NCBI GenBank assembly: GCA_022711755.1
Contig: JAKLEA010000026.1
Location: 21,295-85,294 of the forward strand
Reading direction: 5' to 3'
Source of the DNA: Planctomycetota bacterium
GTDB taxonomy: Bacteria > Planctomycetota > Brocadiia > SM23-32 > JAKLEA01
Length of the DNA: 64,000 nt
Position 1 is the first letter of the stretch; each line of letters starts with the position of its first letter. The position numbers and the translations under genes were made by a program. Of this stretch, positions 24,821 through 35,363 are shown piece by piece. The notes under the pieces are model-generated. The model did no database searches, had not been told where the DNA came from, and saw only the letters and a program-made list of their open reading frames with translations.

Positions 24821-27800
24821 TTATTCCGGTTTCTTGTTTGCCTGTTCCAGGAGTTCATTAGCATTGTCCAGCCATTCTGTTCCCACCTCAGCATCCTGAA
24901 CAGCCTCCCGAAGATAGAAACGGGCTTTCTCAGGTTTATTGATGCCCATCAGTATCACGCCATAGTGATAACAGATCGTCGGATTGCCCGGCAACAGCCT
25001 TTCAAAAGGCTGCAGAACGGCCTCCGCGTCTGTTTGCTTCCCAAGCTTGTGCAAGACCCAGGCAAGCGTATCCCTGATGTGTATGTTATCCGGCTCTTTC
25101 GACAGCAATGCCTGGGCAGTTGATTCCGCCCATTGCACATTCGCCTCGTTGTCAGACTCGGAGTAAAGGAACGCAAGGTTGTTCAGCAGAATCACGTTGT
25201 CGGGATATCTGGCAAGCCCATCCCTGCATGCCTCGATGGCCGCTTTCAGGTCTCCGCGTCTTGTCCGCAATTCGGACAGAAGCCCGTAGTAGCTTGGTCC
25301 GCGCTTCTCTTCCAGCACGATCCTTTCAATCGTGCTGTCTGCTTCATACGGCATTTTTGCGTCGTTGTAGGCATAGGCAAGAAGCTTGTGCAATTCGAGC
25401 ACAAGAGGAAACTCTTTGATGGCCGTCTGTAAAACCTGGATCGCTTTCTCAGGCTGCTTCTGACGCAAAAAAGCCCCCGCCAGAATCGAATAAATATGTT
25501 TTTTCGTTTCACCTGCTTCAGGCATTGACTTCAACATGCCTTCAGCAGCGATGATCGCGTGATCGTACAATCCCGCGGAATAATAACGCTGCGCCTCGCG
25601 CAGCTTCACAACGCCATACGGTTGACCCATTCTCTGGTCTGCCATCGCCGCAAGGCGGATGGCGTTGACTGCTTGATCCTTCTTCCCCTGTCGGGCCATC
25701 AGGAGAGCCAGCGTCTCGGGATTGAGCATTACCTTGGGGCTTATGCGCCTGGCCTTCGCGTAAGCTTGTTCAGCCTTGCTGAACGAACCCTTCCATGCAT
25801 ATACGCGCATCATGCGCGCCTGTATCTCAGCGTTGCGGGGAAAGACCTTTGCTAATCTCTCGCCCCAGAGCGCCGCAACGTCCAGATTTCTTTGATCTGT
25901 AAGAACATCCAGCCAGCGTGTCACGATTGACCCGAGGGAATCCTCCCCCCGGACGTACAACCAGACAGACGCAAGCCGGCACGGATCCCCGGTCTTCATT
26001 CCCAGTATGATGTCGGAACGAACATCGGAAAGCAGTCTTACCGAGCGCTGGTATCCCGCTTGCGCCAGTCTTGCATAGAGGTTGCCCGTCGCAGGCTCGA
26101 AAACCGGTTCGCTGCCCTCGCCAGGAATCTTGAACGGTCGCCTGAAGTTCGCGCCAACTCTTGACGGTGGAACCGGAGCCGTGTCTGCAACAAGGCCGAA
26201 TGGAGTATAAATCGCGGCAAGCCAGCGGCAGGCATCAAATCCTGATGCCATCCCCGGAGGCGAACCTGCCAGAAAAACTCCGCCAAAACCAGCGCCGGAT
26301 TTCTCAATGGCCTCAACCATGTCCTTGTAATCGCCATACAAGACCGGCAAACGCGCGCTTGTCTTCCCGCCAAACCACGCAAGCCACTCCGGCTTGTCAG
26401 AAATATACACCACACCGGAAGCCGGTTCAGGTTTCAACTCTGAAATCCCCTTTTCGAGAACAGCCATCTGCTCAGGCTTCCCCGGCAACCTTACCGTCTT
26501 GCCAAGAAGGGCGACATACTGAACCGAAGCGATAACGACAAGAACGACTCCAAGTCCCCAGCGAATTCCCAACGCCTCCCAGTCCAGGCTCCAGACGCTG
26601 CGATCTCTCTTTCTGCGGGATGAATGCTCGCGCCTTGCCGGGGCGAACCTCTCGATCGCATCCGCGCCATACATGGCTGCGCAGAAGGACGCCAGCGGAG
26701 AAATTGCCACAAATATGGGATCAGGTGTGGTAACCACGTTCAGTAAAATGATCAGTAACCCTATGCCGATATACAATGGCGCAAGAAAATCGTTCCGCAA
26801 TTCTTTCACCAGCCCACCTGAAATGAGCAACCCGACGAACATGACAAAAGCCGCCACTCCAGCCTGCTGCATTGCAATATCAAGCCTCAGCGATATGCCT
26901 ATAATAAACCTGCGGGCCAGTTCCCATGCTCCATAGACAGCGCAAACCAGCGCCGAGTCAGACGGGGGATGCATTACATTGGATAGATCCGATATCGGAA
27001 TAAACACGCCGGCGAGAACATTAAAAGCCCCAAGCGTGGCAAATGGGCTTCCCGTCTCCGCCCACTGATACACACAGGACGGCGCAGCAACCGCAAGAAA
27101 TCCCCAAACCATCCATGAAGCCCTGACCTTCCCGCCCCCGCGGATGAAGATCCATACTGCGGCGGGCAGCGTTATCAGTATCATCATGTAGTTGGAAAAG
27201 ACAAGCAATCCTGCTATAACGCCCACCATAGCTGGGGTTACCGATACAGGCGCGATAATCTCCCCCTTAGCATCCTCAGCGTTTATGCTCTTAGCGGTTT
27301 CAATCAGGCATCCGGCATAGATAACCAGCAGAAGCGCCAGCCATTGCGAAATCCCCCCGTCAAATGCCGTCCTTAACATATTCGAATTTAATGAATAAAA
27401 GGCGAGCGCCAGCGCTGCAATGCGCCTATCATTCATCTTGAAACCAAGCCTGTATGTCAACAACGCAGTCACAAACCACAGAAGACACGACAAAGCTATC
27501 ACCACCGTATCGCTCCGCCCGAAAAGAGACATCGGCAGCGACAATACAAGCGGATATATCGGAGGCATGGAACGCTCGGGATGATCCGGCAGTTTCCGGA
27601 CGGATGCCAGGGATAGCGGATCAACCACGCTGGTAACGTAACCCCGCCCCCCGGAAAGATTTCCAGCTATCTGAGCGCAGTACATCGCGGAATCGGACGA
27701 CAGCACCCGACTTTCAGTAGTCGGGAAGTTTTTGACAAATGCAAACCCCAGTATCATCAGCGGCCCGAAAATAATGGAGAACCATGCTACGATCAGCAGC

Positions 27801-28195
27801 GCGGTCTCATTAATGCTGATCTTCTTTCCCCTCTTATACAGAGGATATACAAGAGTGGTCTCAACCGCCGTCTGAAGCCCTTTGAAGAATTGGACCAGGG
27901 AATGGCCGGGCGTCCTGTGTTTGTGTCTCCTCCTATCGGACTTGACCTTATCAGCATCTCCGTCCGGCATGATCAGCCGTCGCGGCTCTCCCGGTTCCCG
28001 CCTTCTAAGAGCCTTTCGCCGCCTTTCGAGCCGCTTAATTCCTTTCCTGATCGTGATTTCAACTGCTGTAATCGGTTTCGAGATCGCCTGGCTTATGAAT
28101 TCAATGATCAGGAAGAACAGCGGTTTGCGCGACGAACGCCTTCGCTTTCTCCTGGGTCCTTCCTCGGAGAGACCTGCCAGGGGCGCGTTCCGCAT
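24821..28195 (-). CDS. GT-C-like membrane protein with C-terminal TPR solenoid (array member B)
   Basis: About 1124 aa. A strongly basic N-terminus (GPRRKRRRSSRK, RRRHKHR) is followed by INETALLIVAWFSIIFGPLM (TM1) and the loop KNFPTTESRVLSSDSAMYCAQIA, whose Asp fits the GT-C first-loop acid best among the five. The motif GGRGYVTSVVDPLS...PPIYPLVLSLP then matches the other members. About ten helices run to about residue 610, followed by VVYISDKPEWLAWFGG and then at least eight TPR-like repeats ending DTLAWVLHKLGKQTDAEAVL. No signal peptide; the basic end should stay inside and the TPRs outside. The start at 28195 avoids overlap with the previous gene; an ATG at 28300 is in frame but lies inside it. 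Confidence 0.77.
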   Translation of the reverse strand: MRNAPLAGLSEEGPRRKRRRSSRKPLFFLIIEFISQAISKPITAVEITIRKGIKRLERRRKALRRREPGEPRRLIMPDGDADKVKSDRRRHKHRTPGHSLVQFFKGLQTAVETTLVYPLYKRGKKISINETALLIVAWFSIIFGPLMILGFAFVKNFPTTESRVLSSDSAMYCAQIAGNLSGGRGYVTSVVDPLSLASVRKLPDHPERSMPPIYPLVLSLPMSLFGRSDTVVIALSCLLWFVTALLTYRLGFKMNDRRIAALALAFYSLNSNMLRTAFDGGISQWLALLLVIYAGCLIETAKSINAEDAKGEIIAPVSVTPAMVGVIAGLLVFSNYMMILITLPAAVWIFIRGGGKVRASWMVWGFLAVAAPSCVYQWAETGSPFATLGAFNVLAGVFIPISDLSNVMHPPSDSALVCAVYGAWELARRFIIGISLRLDIAMQQAGVAAFVMFVGLLISGGLVKELRNDFLAPLYIGIGLLIILLNVVTTPDPIFVAISPLASFCAAMYGADAIERFAPARREHSSRRKRDRSVWSLDWEALGIRWGLGVVLVVIASVQYVALLGKTVRLPGKPEQMAVLEKGISELKPEPASGVVYISDKPEWLAWFGGKTSARLPVLYGDYKDMVEAIEKSGAGFGGVFLAGSPPGMASGFDACRWLAAIYTPFGLVADTAPVPPSRVGANFRRPFKIPGEGSEPVFEPATGNLYARLAQAGYQRSVRLLSDVRSDIILGMKTGDPCRLASVWLYVRGEDSLGSIVTRWLDVLTDQRNLDVAALWGERLAKVFPRNAEIQARMMRVYAWKGSFSKAEQAYAKARRISPKVMLNPETLALLMARQGKKDQAVNAIRLAAMADQRMGQPYGVVKLREAQRYYSAGLYDHAIIAAEGMLKSMPEAGETKKHIYSILAGAFLRQKQPEKAIQVLQTAIKEFPLVLELHKLLAYAYNDAKMPYEADSTIERIVLEEKRGPSYYGLLSELRTRRGDLKAAIEACRDGLARYPDNVILLNNLAFLYSESDNEANVQWAESTAQALLSKEPDNIHIRDTLAWVLHKLGKQTDAEAVLQPFERLLPGNPTICYHYGVILMGINKPEKARFYLREAVQDAEVGTEWLDNANELLEQANKKPE

Positions 28196-28242
28196 CGAAG
28201 CGCCGGACCAGCCGACCCAGCGATTTCCACCTGACGATTTGG

Positions 28243-31200
28243 TCACTTCCTGATGCCTTTCCTGAGCTTGTTTAAAGTTTGATTCGCCTGTGGGACCCAA
28301 TATTCTTCTCCATTCGCCCTCTTTACCGCGTCCTCAAGTAATCTGATCGCAGCCGGGCCATTATTGTTGTTTTCAAGCACGCATCCATAATGGTATAGAA
28401 TGAGCGGTTGACGCCACATCACCGGACGCATCGGGGCGAACAAGGCATCTGCCTCCTTCATCCTCCCGCGTTTGAAGATTATCCAGGCCAGCGTATCCGC
28501 ATAGTGAATGTTGCTCGGGTCGGCAATATGCGCTTTCCAGGCGGCATTTTCAGCGGTTTCAAGATTGCGCTCGTTAAATGAAAGCCAATAGGCCATCACG
28601 TTCAGAACAGAGGGATTATCGGGGGTTTTCTCCAACGCCTTGACGCATAGGGCTTCGGCGCCTTTGAAGTCTCCTGATCTGGCGCGCACATCCGCCAGAA
28701 AAGCATAAAAGTCCGGTTGATCCATCAATTCGGCTGGCATTGATTGCAATGTCCGGGCAGCCTCAGAATGCCGTCCGGCAGCGGACAACGCCCCGGCCAG
28801 TCTCAGCCTGGCTGGGATCCATTCCGGGCAGGTCGCGACAAGCCTCTCAAGCAATGTTATCGCGCCTTCGCCATCGCCTTTCATCGCGAGAAGCTCAGCA
28901 TGGCGGATCGAGAATTGCCGCTTGAATTCATCATCATCAGGGAAGAGATTCTCCAACCTTGCGGCAAGCCTTCCGGCAAACTCAATGGCTCCGGCATCAA
29001 TGCAGCAATCCAGGACCTTAATATAGGCCATCGGGAAATCCGTCCCCTGGGCCAGTCGTATCCGGACCACGTCCGTAATGGCTGCCGCCGCTTTTTCGAA
29101 GTTATCGCTGAGGGCATGAGCTTTCAGCCGCGCCTCGGCAAACGCTTGCGAGCCGGGCAGCGCCTCAAGGATATCCACGGACTGCTCCGCCAACTTAACC
29201 TTGTCAAAAGCAAGATACAATTCCACAAGACGCGCGCGCGCGGCGGAGCTTCGCGGCAACGCCCGCGCCGCTTCCCCTGCCAGAGACATTGCGTCGGCAT
29301 ATCTCCCCCTCGCCTCCAGCAGACTACCAAACCGGTATAGGAACCATGCGTATTGCTCGCCAAAACCGGACCACCAGGCCAGCGGGTAAAAGAGGACATG
29401 CGCACGCCCGCCCTTAATGCCATCCACTATCGCCGCGTGGCAGAAAACAAACTCCTTTGCTCTATAGATCAGATCCTCCTTGGCCGATTCCATAACAAAC
29501 GTCAGGTGCGGCAGCCCGCTTCTGTTCAACTCACGAATCTCAGAAACCGGGATAAAAACATTGTCCGATGTTCTCCTGCCCGCTACCGTTTTTGTCGAGG
29601 CCAATTCAGCCAAGCGAGCCTGAAACTCGCCGCTCAATCCCGTCGGAACTGCGCCGGACAGAAATATCCCCTTGATATTCACACCCTTCAATTCAAGGTT
29701 ATCTTGAAGACTTACCAATTCTCCCATGAAGACCGGCAAGGGATATGCGGCGCACCTTGTGAACCAGGAAACCCACTCCGGCGCGTCTGTAGCTACGGCG
29801 CACTCAGATCCCAATCCTTCCACCGCCTTCAAGGCGGACGGCACGCCGCGCGGCGATAGCGGATCATCACTCGCCACCGACAGGAAAATCCACGCGAGCG
29901 CCACAATAAGACACACGATGCCCCATTCGAGCGCCAGCTTTCCACGCTCATACCAGATTCGCATGCTCCCGGACATGCGCGGGATCTGTATGGCTCTGGC
30001 CCTGCGCATCAGCGAGGCAACCCCTTCCGCGCCCAATACCGAAATAATCGGCGACAAGGCGATGAGAGCGCCGGTATCCATTCCGCCTGAAGCCGTCCAT
30101 ACGGCAACAAGAATCACTCCGCAGGCTGGAATCCCCCTTCTGAAAAGTTCCCGCCCCTTCAGCTTTCCCATGAAGAAAATCGCAACTGACATGAGGGCGC
30201 AAACCGGACCGACTCCCAAGGCGATCTCCATCAGCATCGGATGAAGGTTTTCCGGAAACTCCGAGGAACATGCTGAGATACGCCGCCATAGAATCCAACC
30301 GACACCTACCTCGCCTTGCGGTGAAGCCGGCAGATGCCTTCCACCGCTGAAGGCAATCGCGAAATCCCTGAACGGTTCTGAAGACGCGCCTCCTTGCCAG
30401 GCAACCAATGCCAAGGGGGCGACAAGCAGGCCAGACAATATGCCCCATTTGGCAATCGCTGGAACCTTCATAGCCAGGATCGCAACCAAGACGGGCAGGA
30501 TAAACCAGACCATCGCATAATCGCTTAAGAACGCAAAAGAAGCGCAAACTCCGGCCAAGATTCCGACAGCAAAAGTCGTTGCCCGCGCGGAAGCATCCAC
30601 TGGAAGAGAAGATCGCCGTATAAGTTCCCAGAAACAACCCGTAAAAAGAATCGCCCACAACCCAGCCATCGGCGTCCCAAGCCCGTCAACAGCATCTTCC
30701 GCAATCCCAGGCCCGGAACAAAACATGATCATCGCCAATAGCCCGGCGCCGAAACCATCGTAATGTTTCACTACCCAGAACACTGCCCATGCAGTCAGCA
30801 CATATCCCGCAATGGACGCGCCGGCAACAGCAATGTCCGGAGATAGTTTGAACTTACCGGCCAGCCATAATGGCGGGACAAGTTCCACAGAATGCAGTAA
30901 CGGTCTTTGCGCAGCGGATTCCGCCCAGCCTTCTCCGAAGTTCAAACCCTTTCCCTCTGCGAGGCGCCTGGCCGCCAAGGCGTCAAGCGTAGCGCCACGG
31001 TCATTCAAGGCGTAGACCTGGTCGGTGGGCAGTCGTTTAATCCCGCCTATGTATATGGCGATGCAAGGCAGAAACGCAATCAGCGCCCACGCGACCGCAA
31101 GAAATGCGATTGCGTCCACGCCCATATCTTTCCTCTCAGCGTCAAACGGCAGCGTCAATATGCCATATATAAAATTGGCAACAGGTCCGCGCTCCGTTTT

Positions 31201-31458
31201 CCTCCTTCTTGACGGGGCAATGCGCGCAGATTTCTCTTTATCCCTGTGGCGTCTTTTCCGCCTCATAGGCGAGCTAATCGCTGCCAGAACGGCTTCGATA
31301 ATCCACTGAAAACCTTCAAAGAATCGTGAAAGCAAACCTTTTCGCCTGTGTGAGCGCCTGCCTCCTCTGGCCCATGCGCATGGACTATCCCCACGGGCTG
31401 CCAACATGCTGCGCCGCTTCATGCGCGACCCGTCGCCGGGGAGAAAAACGCCAGTCAT
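28243..31458 (-). CDS. GT-C-like membrane protein with C-terminal TPR solenoid (array member C)
   Basis: About 1071 aa and the most diverged member. The basic N-terminus (MRRKRRHRDKEKSARI, SRRRKTERG) leads to a TM1 region GVDAIAFLAVAWALIAFLPC. The usual 'REFPT' loop reads KRLPTDQVYALNDRGATLDALAARRLAEGKGL, so the catalytic-acid position is unclear. It still has AVATDAPEWVSWF and the terminal DTLAWIIFKRGRMKEADALF TPR. The ATG at 31458 overlaps the stop of member D (ATGA), has GGAG four bases upstream and gives an N-terminus beginning MTG like member A. The longer ATG at 31476 would lie in member D. It may be a non-catalytic paralogue if the family is enzymatic. Confidence 0.74.
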   Translation of the reverse strand: MTGVFLPGDGSRMKRRSMLAARGDSPCAWARGGRRSHRRKGLLSRFFEGFQWIIEAVLAAISSPMRRKRRHRDKEKSARIAPSRRRKTERGPVANFIYGILTLPFDAERKDMGVDAIAFLAVAWALIAFLPCIAIYIGGIKRLPTDQVYALNDRGATLDALAARRLAEGKGLNFGEGWAESAAQRPLLHSVELVPPLWLAGKFKLSPDIAVAGASIAGYVLTAWAVFWVVKHYDGFGAGLLAMIMFCSGPGIAEDAVDGLGTPMAGLWAILFTGCFWELIRRSSLPVDASARATTFAVGILAGVCASFAFLSDYAMVWFILPVLVAILAMKVPAIAKWGILSGLLVAPLALVAWQGGASSEPFRDFAIAFSGGRHLPASPQGEVGVGWILWRRISACSSEFPENLHPMLMEIALGVGPVCALMSVAIFFMGKLKGRELFRRGIPACGVILVAVWTASGGMDTGALIALSPIISVLGAEGVASLMRRARAIQIPRMSGSMRIWYERGKLALEWGIVCLIVALAWIFLSVASDDPLSPRGVPSALKAVEGLGSECAVATDAPEWVSWFTRCAAYPLPVFMGELVSLQDNLELKGVNIKGIFLSGAVPTGLSGEFQARLAELASTKTVAGRRTSDNVFIPVSEIRELNRSGLPHLTFVMESAKEDLIYRAKEFVFCHAAIVDGIKGGRAHVLFYPLAWWSGFGEQYAWFLYRFGSLLEARGRYADAMSLAGEAARALPRSSAARARLVELYLAFDKVKLAEQSVDILEALPGSQAFAEARLKAHALSDNFEKAAAAITDVVRIRLAQGTDFPMAYIKVLDCCIDAGAIEFAGRLAARLENLFPDDDEFKRQFSIRHAELLAMKGDGEGAITLLERLVATCPEWIPARLRLAGALSAAGRHSEAARTLQSMPAELMDQPDFYAFLADVRARSGDFKGAEALCVKALEKTPDNPSVLNVMAYWLSFNERNLETAENAAWKAHIADPSNIHYADTLAWIIFKRGRMKEADALFAPMRPVMWRQPLILYHYGCVLENNNNGPAAIRLLEDAVKRANGEEYWVPQANQTLNKLRKGIRK

Positions 31459-34400
31459 CGGACTCCAGCCTCGCAATCCTCAAGAGCCTGTCGCGCCTGC
31501 TTCAGCCATATTGCGCCTAATGGAGCCTTCTCAATAGCGGCTTTGAGTAATCTGGCTGCGGCGTCATTCCGGCCCATGCCGGCCAATATCGAACCGGCAT
31601 GAAAAGCAATTTCCGGCTCCCGCCATGCCGCCGGAAAGAACGGCTTCATTACTTCTTCAGCCTCTCTGGCGCGTCCCTGGCGCATCAGCCCCCATGCAAG
31701 CGTATCGGCGAAGCGAATGTCCGACGGTTGCCTCGCAACAAGGCCGCGCGCTATAGATTCGGACTCCTTCAACTGGCTCGGTGATGCTCCTTCTGACAGC
31801 ATCGCCGAGGCCATGTTATTCAAAAGGACAAGGTCATCCGGAAACGCGGCAAGACCCTCCCGACTGATCTTGATGGCCGCCTCCCGATCTCCCTTCTCGC
31901 CGCACATGGCCGCCAGACACCTGAAGACAAGCAGTTTCTCACCATCCGTCTTCGCCCAGAGCCGGTACTGCGTTTCGGCGTTCTCCCAATCGCCTATTTT
32001 CCGATATGACACCGCCAGATCGAAGCGCGGTTGTTGCCAGTCGGGCCACTTGGACACCAACTCGTTCAGGATTGGAATGGCATCCGCGTACCCGCCGCCG
32101 TTCGCATAAGCCACAGCCAGCAGATATGATGCCGTCCTGTGAACCTGCGGATTCTCTGGAAACATGTCACGCAATGTATTGGCAATCTTGATCGCGTGCC
32201 GGTGCAGGCCGACCTGCCCGCATAGCATCACCTGGTTCATTCGCGCCTTCAGCAGTGGTATCTTCCGATTGAGCCATATCCTCCCGAGCAGGTCAACGCC
32301 TTTCTCAGCGTCTTCCACGCGCCCAAGTCTGACAAGAGTCTCAAGATAAAGGGGCCAGTCGAGGCGAACATTGATGTCCTTGGAAAGGGCTGCCCGGAAG
32401 TGCCTGTAAGCTCCTGAGAAATCCCCGGATACCGCCAGCGCCCGGGCATATTCCGCCCTTGCCCGCGGGTAATCAGGGGAAAGTCTCACCAGGTGACCCG
32501 CCTTTGCTATCCCGCCCGCGAAATCCCGTTGAAGCAGATGATACCTTACCTGGAAGAGCAGAAACTCCTGCGCAGGCTCCTCATACCCGAGGAACCTGGC
32601 CGCAGAGAAGAAAACGCCAAGCGGATCACGCTCCCGCAGTCCGCGAGCCGCCAGAGTAAAGGACCACCGCGCATACCTGAACATTTTCAAAACTTCGTCC
32701 CGCCCCATCAGCAGCGCGTTCGGCTCCCTGTGCCCGGCTACTACCGGCCTTCCGGCAAGGCGATACATCATCCCGAAGCGGGAGCCGGTGACAACAAACG
32801 TGTTGCAGACCGGCGAAACATTTGAATAGAGTTTATCCAGCCAGTCCGCTCCGAAGTATGAACTCATGGCCTCGCCCGGCTGTGATAACAGAAAACCATC
32901 AATCGAGCGTCCTTCTCTTCCCGCAATCATGGCCGCTTCCGCAAGGTCCCCGGAGAATACCGGAAGCCTGACAACCGGCATGTCCGCATGCCATGCCACC
33001 CTTTCCGGCATATCGCTTGCCAACAGTTGCCGTTTCACCCCCATCTTCGCAAGATTGCGTTTCAGGAAGTCAACCTCAGGTGGTGTTTTACCCGTATGCC
33101 ATCTGGGACGATCCTGACCGGTCAGCGGCATCAAACCTATCACGGCCAGACCGACGCACGCCATCCCATGCCCGACAGGCCATCCGTAGCGCAGGTTCCA
33201 GATGGCGACCTTTGTTCGCGCATTCAGGGAGCGAATTTGCTTTCTCCGCTTCAACCTTTCAGCAAGCGCCGAGAATGTTCCGGCTCCTCCAATCGCAAAA
33301 AGCGGAGCAGCCATTGAGAGTTCTATCCCTATGTCCGATATCAACGCGCTCCAGAGCGCCGTCAGGATCGCCCCGACAACCAACGGCATCAGGAAATATG
33401 CCTGCGCAGTTGAAGATGATCCTGCTGCGCTTCTATGCCTCCGCCGCCTTGAACCGGCCAGTCTGAACGTATTGGCGACAAACGCGGCACCGGCCACCAA
33501 GCCGACCTGCAACCATAAAACCATCAAAGCCTTCAGCAGGCTGTCCGGAAGTTTCAAGACAATTCTAAACAGGTATATTACGCAATTTCCCAGAACCGAT
33601 TCACAAGGCAACCAGCCAAGCCGGTATACCGCCGCCGAGGGAACAAGCGCGTCGCCAAGCATCTCCTGTAACGCGATCCCCGGCCATGACAGCAGAGAAA
33701 CACCGGGAAGCGTGACCGAATATACGGCAAGCGGCATCAGCATGATCGCCGCTCCGACGGCAATCGTCACCGGCATGCGCCCCCCTTCGCGGACAGCCCG
33801 CGCGCCAACCGCAATGGCCAGCGGAACAGTCAGCAACAAGGTTGCCACACTGGCGACAGCCATCAGCCCGATCGCCAACCCAAGGGCCAGACAATCAACA
33901 ATCATCCACGATCCCGCCTGCGTCTTATCCCGGCGGAATAGCGGAATCAGGATCGCCGAAGCAAGGCTTAGAACAAGCGCAAGCTGAAACGCAAGAAATG
34001 ACGCCCTTACTCCCGATAAAGACGCTCGAAGGAAATATCCGTTCGTCGCGATAAGCCCCAGCGCGAAGAAAGCTGCGATCCTGTCCCCCCACCGCATGAC
34101 GACACCATAAACGATCCAACCGGTCATGAGCCACAGGATGGCCCCAAGCCCCAGAATCACCGTGTCAGCCTCGATGTCCCGGAACCAACCCATCAGCGCC
34201 GAGATAAACAGCGGATATCCGGGAGCGTGTCTGGACATCCAATGCCCCCCGATACGCGGTTGATATCGCATGGAAAGGGGGTCAAGAACATATGTGGTCA
34301 GTCCCTTTCCATTCTTGCAGTTTCGCGCGGTCTGCGCCATATCCATGGCCAGCGGCATCGTCAGTGATATCGAGTCGGCGGTGGGAAATTCCCTGGCCCA

Positions 34401-35330
34401 TCCGCCAAGAAGAATCGCAGCAGGCAGAACAATGATGCCCATCCATGCCACAAGAAGCCATCCTGCTTCAGTGGTCTTCAGCTTGCGTCCCTGCGGGAAC
34501 AATGGCGAAATCAATATGTTATAAGCCTTCTCCGCCGGATTGACGCTCTCGCTGCGTTCCCTTCTGCGCTTCACGCGCTTGACAATCCGTCGAGGCTCAT
34601 CAGCCTCCTCGTCAGATTCTTCACCGGATTCATATTCCCCGTCGCCGGATTCGGCAACGCCCTCATCAATCTCCGGCTTATCAGAAGATTCGCGGTCTTC
34701 TTGATTGTCCGGTTCATCTGCGTCTTCCCTTTTCGAGTCAATGTCTTCGTCTGCCGGAGCATCCGTCTCAATGTCTCCGATATCCTCCTCACGTTCTTCT
34801 TCCGCAGGCTCTATCTCCGATGCATCATATTCTTCCTCTTCAAAGTCCTCTTCATCGTCAATATCCTCTTTATCAGGCGGCTCGCCTTTCTGATTGTTTT
34901 GCTGTTTTCTTTCTTCGAATCGTCTGGCTGCCTCAAGAATCTCCTGTTGAACCGTCAACCTCGGTCCCGAATACGGTTTCTTCAGCTTCACAGCAGGTTT
35001 CTCAGGCGTCGCGTCGCCTGATTCCTGGCGCTCAGGAATGTCATGGCGGATCCTCCTGCTCCGATGATGACGATGATGCCTCCTGCTGCTTCTCCTGCGG
35101 GAAGTATGCCCCTGCGGCGAGAAGAAATCCGCCAACAGTCTGAGATAGAAGTCAATGCTTAACAGTGAAGCGGGATTGAATCGTCTCCTGCTGGGGTTGG
35201 AGCAGCTTTTCCTGCGCCGCCCCCGTCTGCGGGGTTCCTCCCGAAGCAATTCGGGAGAATCCCCCCCCCCGTTTCGCTCGGGCTGGACAGGACGCTTATC
35301 ACCCGCCGTTGGCTCATTCGGCATGGTCAT
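31455..35330 (-). CDS. GT-C-like membrane protein with C-terminal TPR solenoid (array member D), with N-terminal G10 tract
   Basis: 1291 aa, the longest. The N-terminal 270 residues are low-complexity: a basic Arg/His-rich block (about 30-95, e.g. RRRSSRRHHRHHRSRR) and then an almost purely acidic block (about 150-255). TM1 (GWLLVAWMGIIVLPAAILLGG), REFPTADSISLTMPLAMDMAQTARN and RHAPGYPLFISAL follow. The segment LLASDMPERVAWHADMP and a long TPR region ending DTLAWGLMRQGRAREAEEVM complete it. The first-loop acid seen in member B is replaced by Pro. The ATG at 35330 has GGGGGA nine bases upstream. Codons 21-24 contain ten consecutive G (35261-35270), so slippage would truncate the protein. It lies 33 bases behind member E. 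Confidence 0.77.
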   Translation of the reverse strand: MTMPNEPTAGDKRPVQPERNGGGDSPELLREEPRRRGRRRKSCSNPSRRRFNPASLLSIDFYLRLLADFFSPQGHTSRRRSSRRHHRHHRSRRIRHDIPERQESGDATPEKPAVKLKKPYSGPRLTVQQEILEAARRFEERKQQNNQKGEPPDKEDIDDEEDFEEEEYDASEIEPAEEEREEDIGDIETDAPADEDIDSKREDADEPDNQEDRESSDKPEIDEGVAESGDGEYESGEESDEEADEPRRIVKRVKRRRERSESVNPAEKAYNILISPLFPQGRKLKTTEAGWLLVAWMGIIVLPAAILLGGWAREFPTADSISLTMPLAMDMAQTARNCKNGKGLTTYVLDPLSMRYQPRIGGHWMSRHAPGYPLFISALMGWFRDIEADTVILGLGAILWLMTGWIVYGVVMRWGDRIAAFFALGLIATNGYFLRASLSGVRASFLAFQLALVLSLASAILIPLFRRDKTQAGSWMIVDCLALGLAIGLMAVASVATLLLTVPLAIAVGARAVREGGRMPVTIAVGAAIMLMPLAVYSVTLPGVSLLSWPGIALQEMLGDALVPSAAVYRLGWLPCESVLGNCVIYLFRIVLKLPDSLLKALMVLWLQVGLVAGAAFVANTFRLAGSRRRRHRSAAGSSSTAQAYFLMPLVVGAILTALWSALISDIGIELSMAAPLFAIGGAGTFSALAERLKRRKQIRSLNARTKVAIWNLRYGWPVGHGMACVGLAVIGLMPLTGQDRPRWHTGKTPPEVDFLKRNLAKMGVKRQLLASDMPERVAWHADMPVVRLPVFSGDLAEAAMIAGREGRSIDGFLLSQPGEAMSSYFGADWLDKLYSNVSPVCNTFVVTGSRFGMMYRLAGRPVVAGHREPNALLMGRDEVLKMFRYARWSFTLAARGLRERDPLGVFFSAARFLGYEEPAQEFLLFQVRYHLLQRDFAGGIAKAGHLVRLSPDYPRARAEYARALAVSGDFSGAYRHFRAALSKDINVRLDWPLYLETLVRLGRVEDAEKGVDLLGRIWLNRKIPLLKARMNQVMLCGQVGLHRHAIKIANTLRDMFPENPQVHRTASYLLAVAYANGGGYADAIPILNELVSKWPDWQQPRFDLAVSYRKIGDWENAETQYRLWAKTDGEKLLVFRCLAAMCGEKGDREAAIKISREGLAAFPDDLVLLNNMASAMLSEGASPSQLKESESIARGLVARQPSDIRFADTLAWGLMRQGRAREAEEVMKPFFPAAWREPEIAFHAGSILAGMGRNDAAARLLKAAIEKAPLGAIWLKQARQALEDCEAGVR
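35261..35270. repeat. Homopolymer C10 (G10 in the coding strand of array member D), candidate phase-variation tract
   Basis: Exactly ten C on the plus strand, read as G-G-G-D (codons 21-24) of the 1291-aa protein. I translated both shifted frames. Loss of one G meets a TAA near codon 57, and gain of one G meets a TGA near codon 59, so either slip would abolish the product. Confidence 0.75.
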
Positions 35331-35363
35331 GAAACCATGTCCCCCGCATCAGGGACGCTGGAG

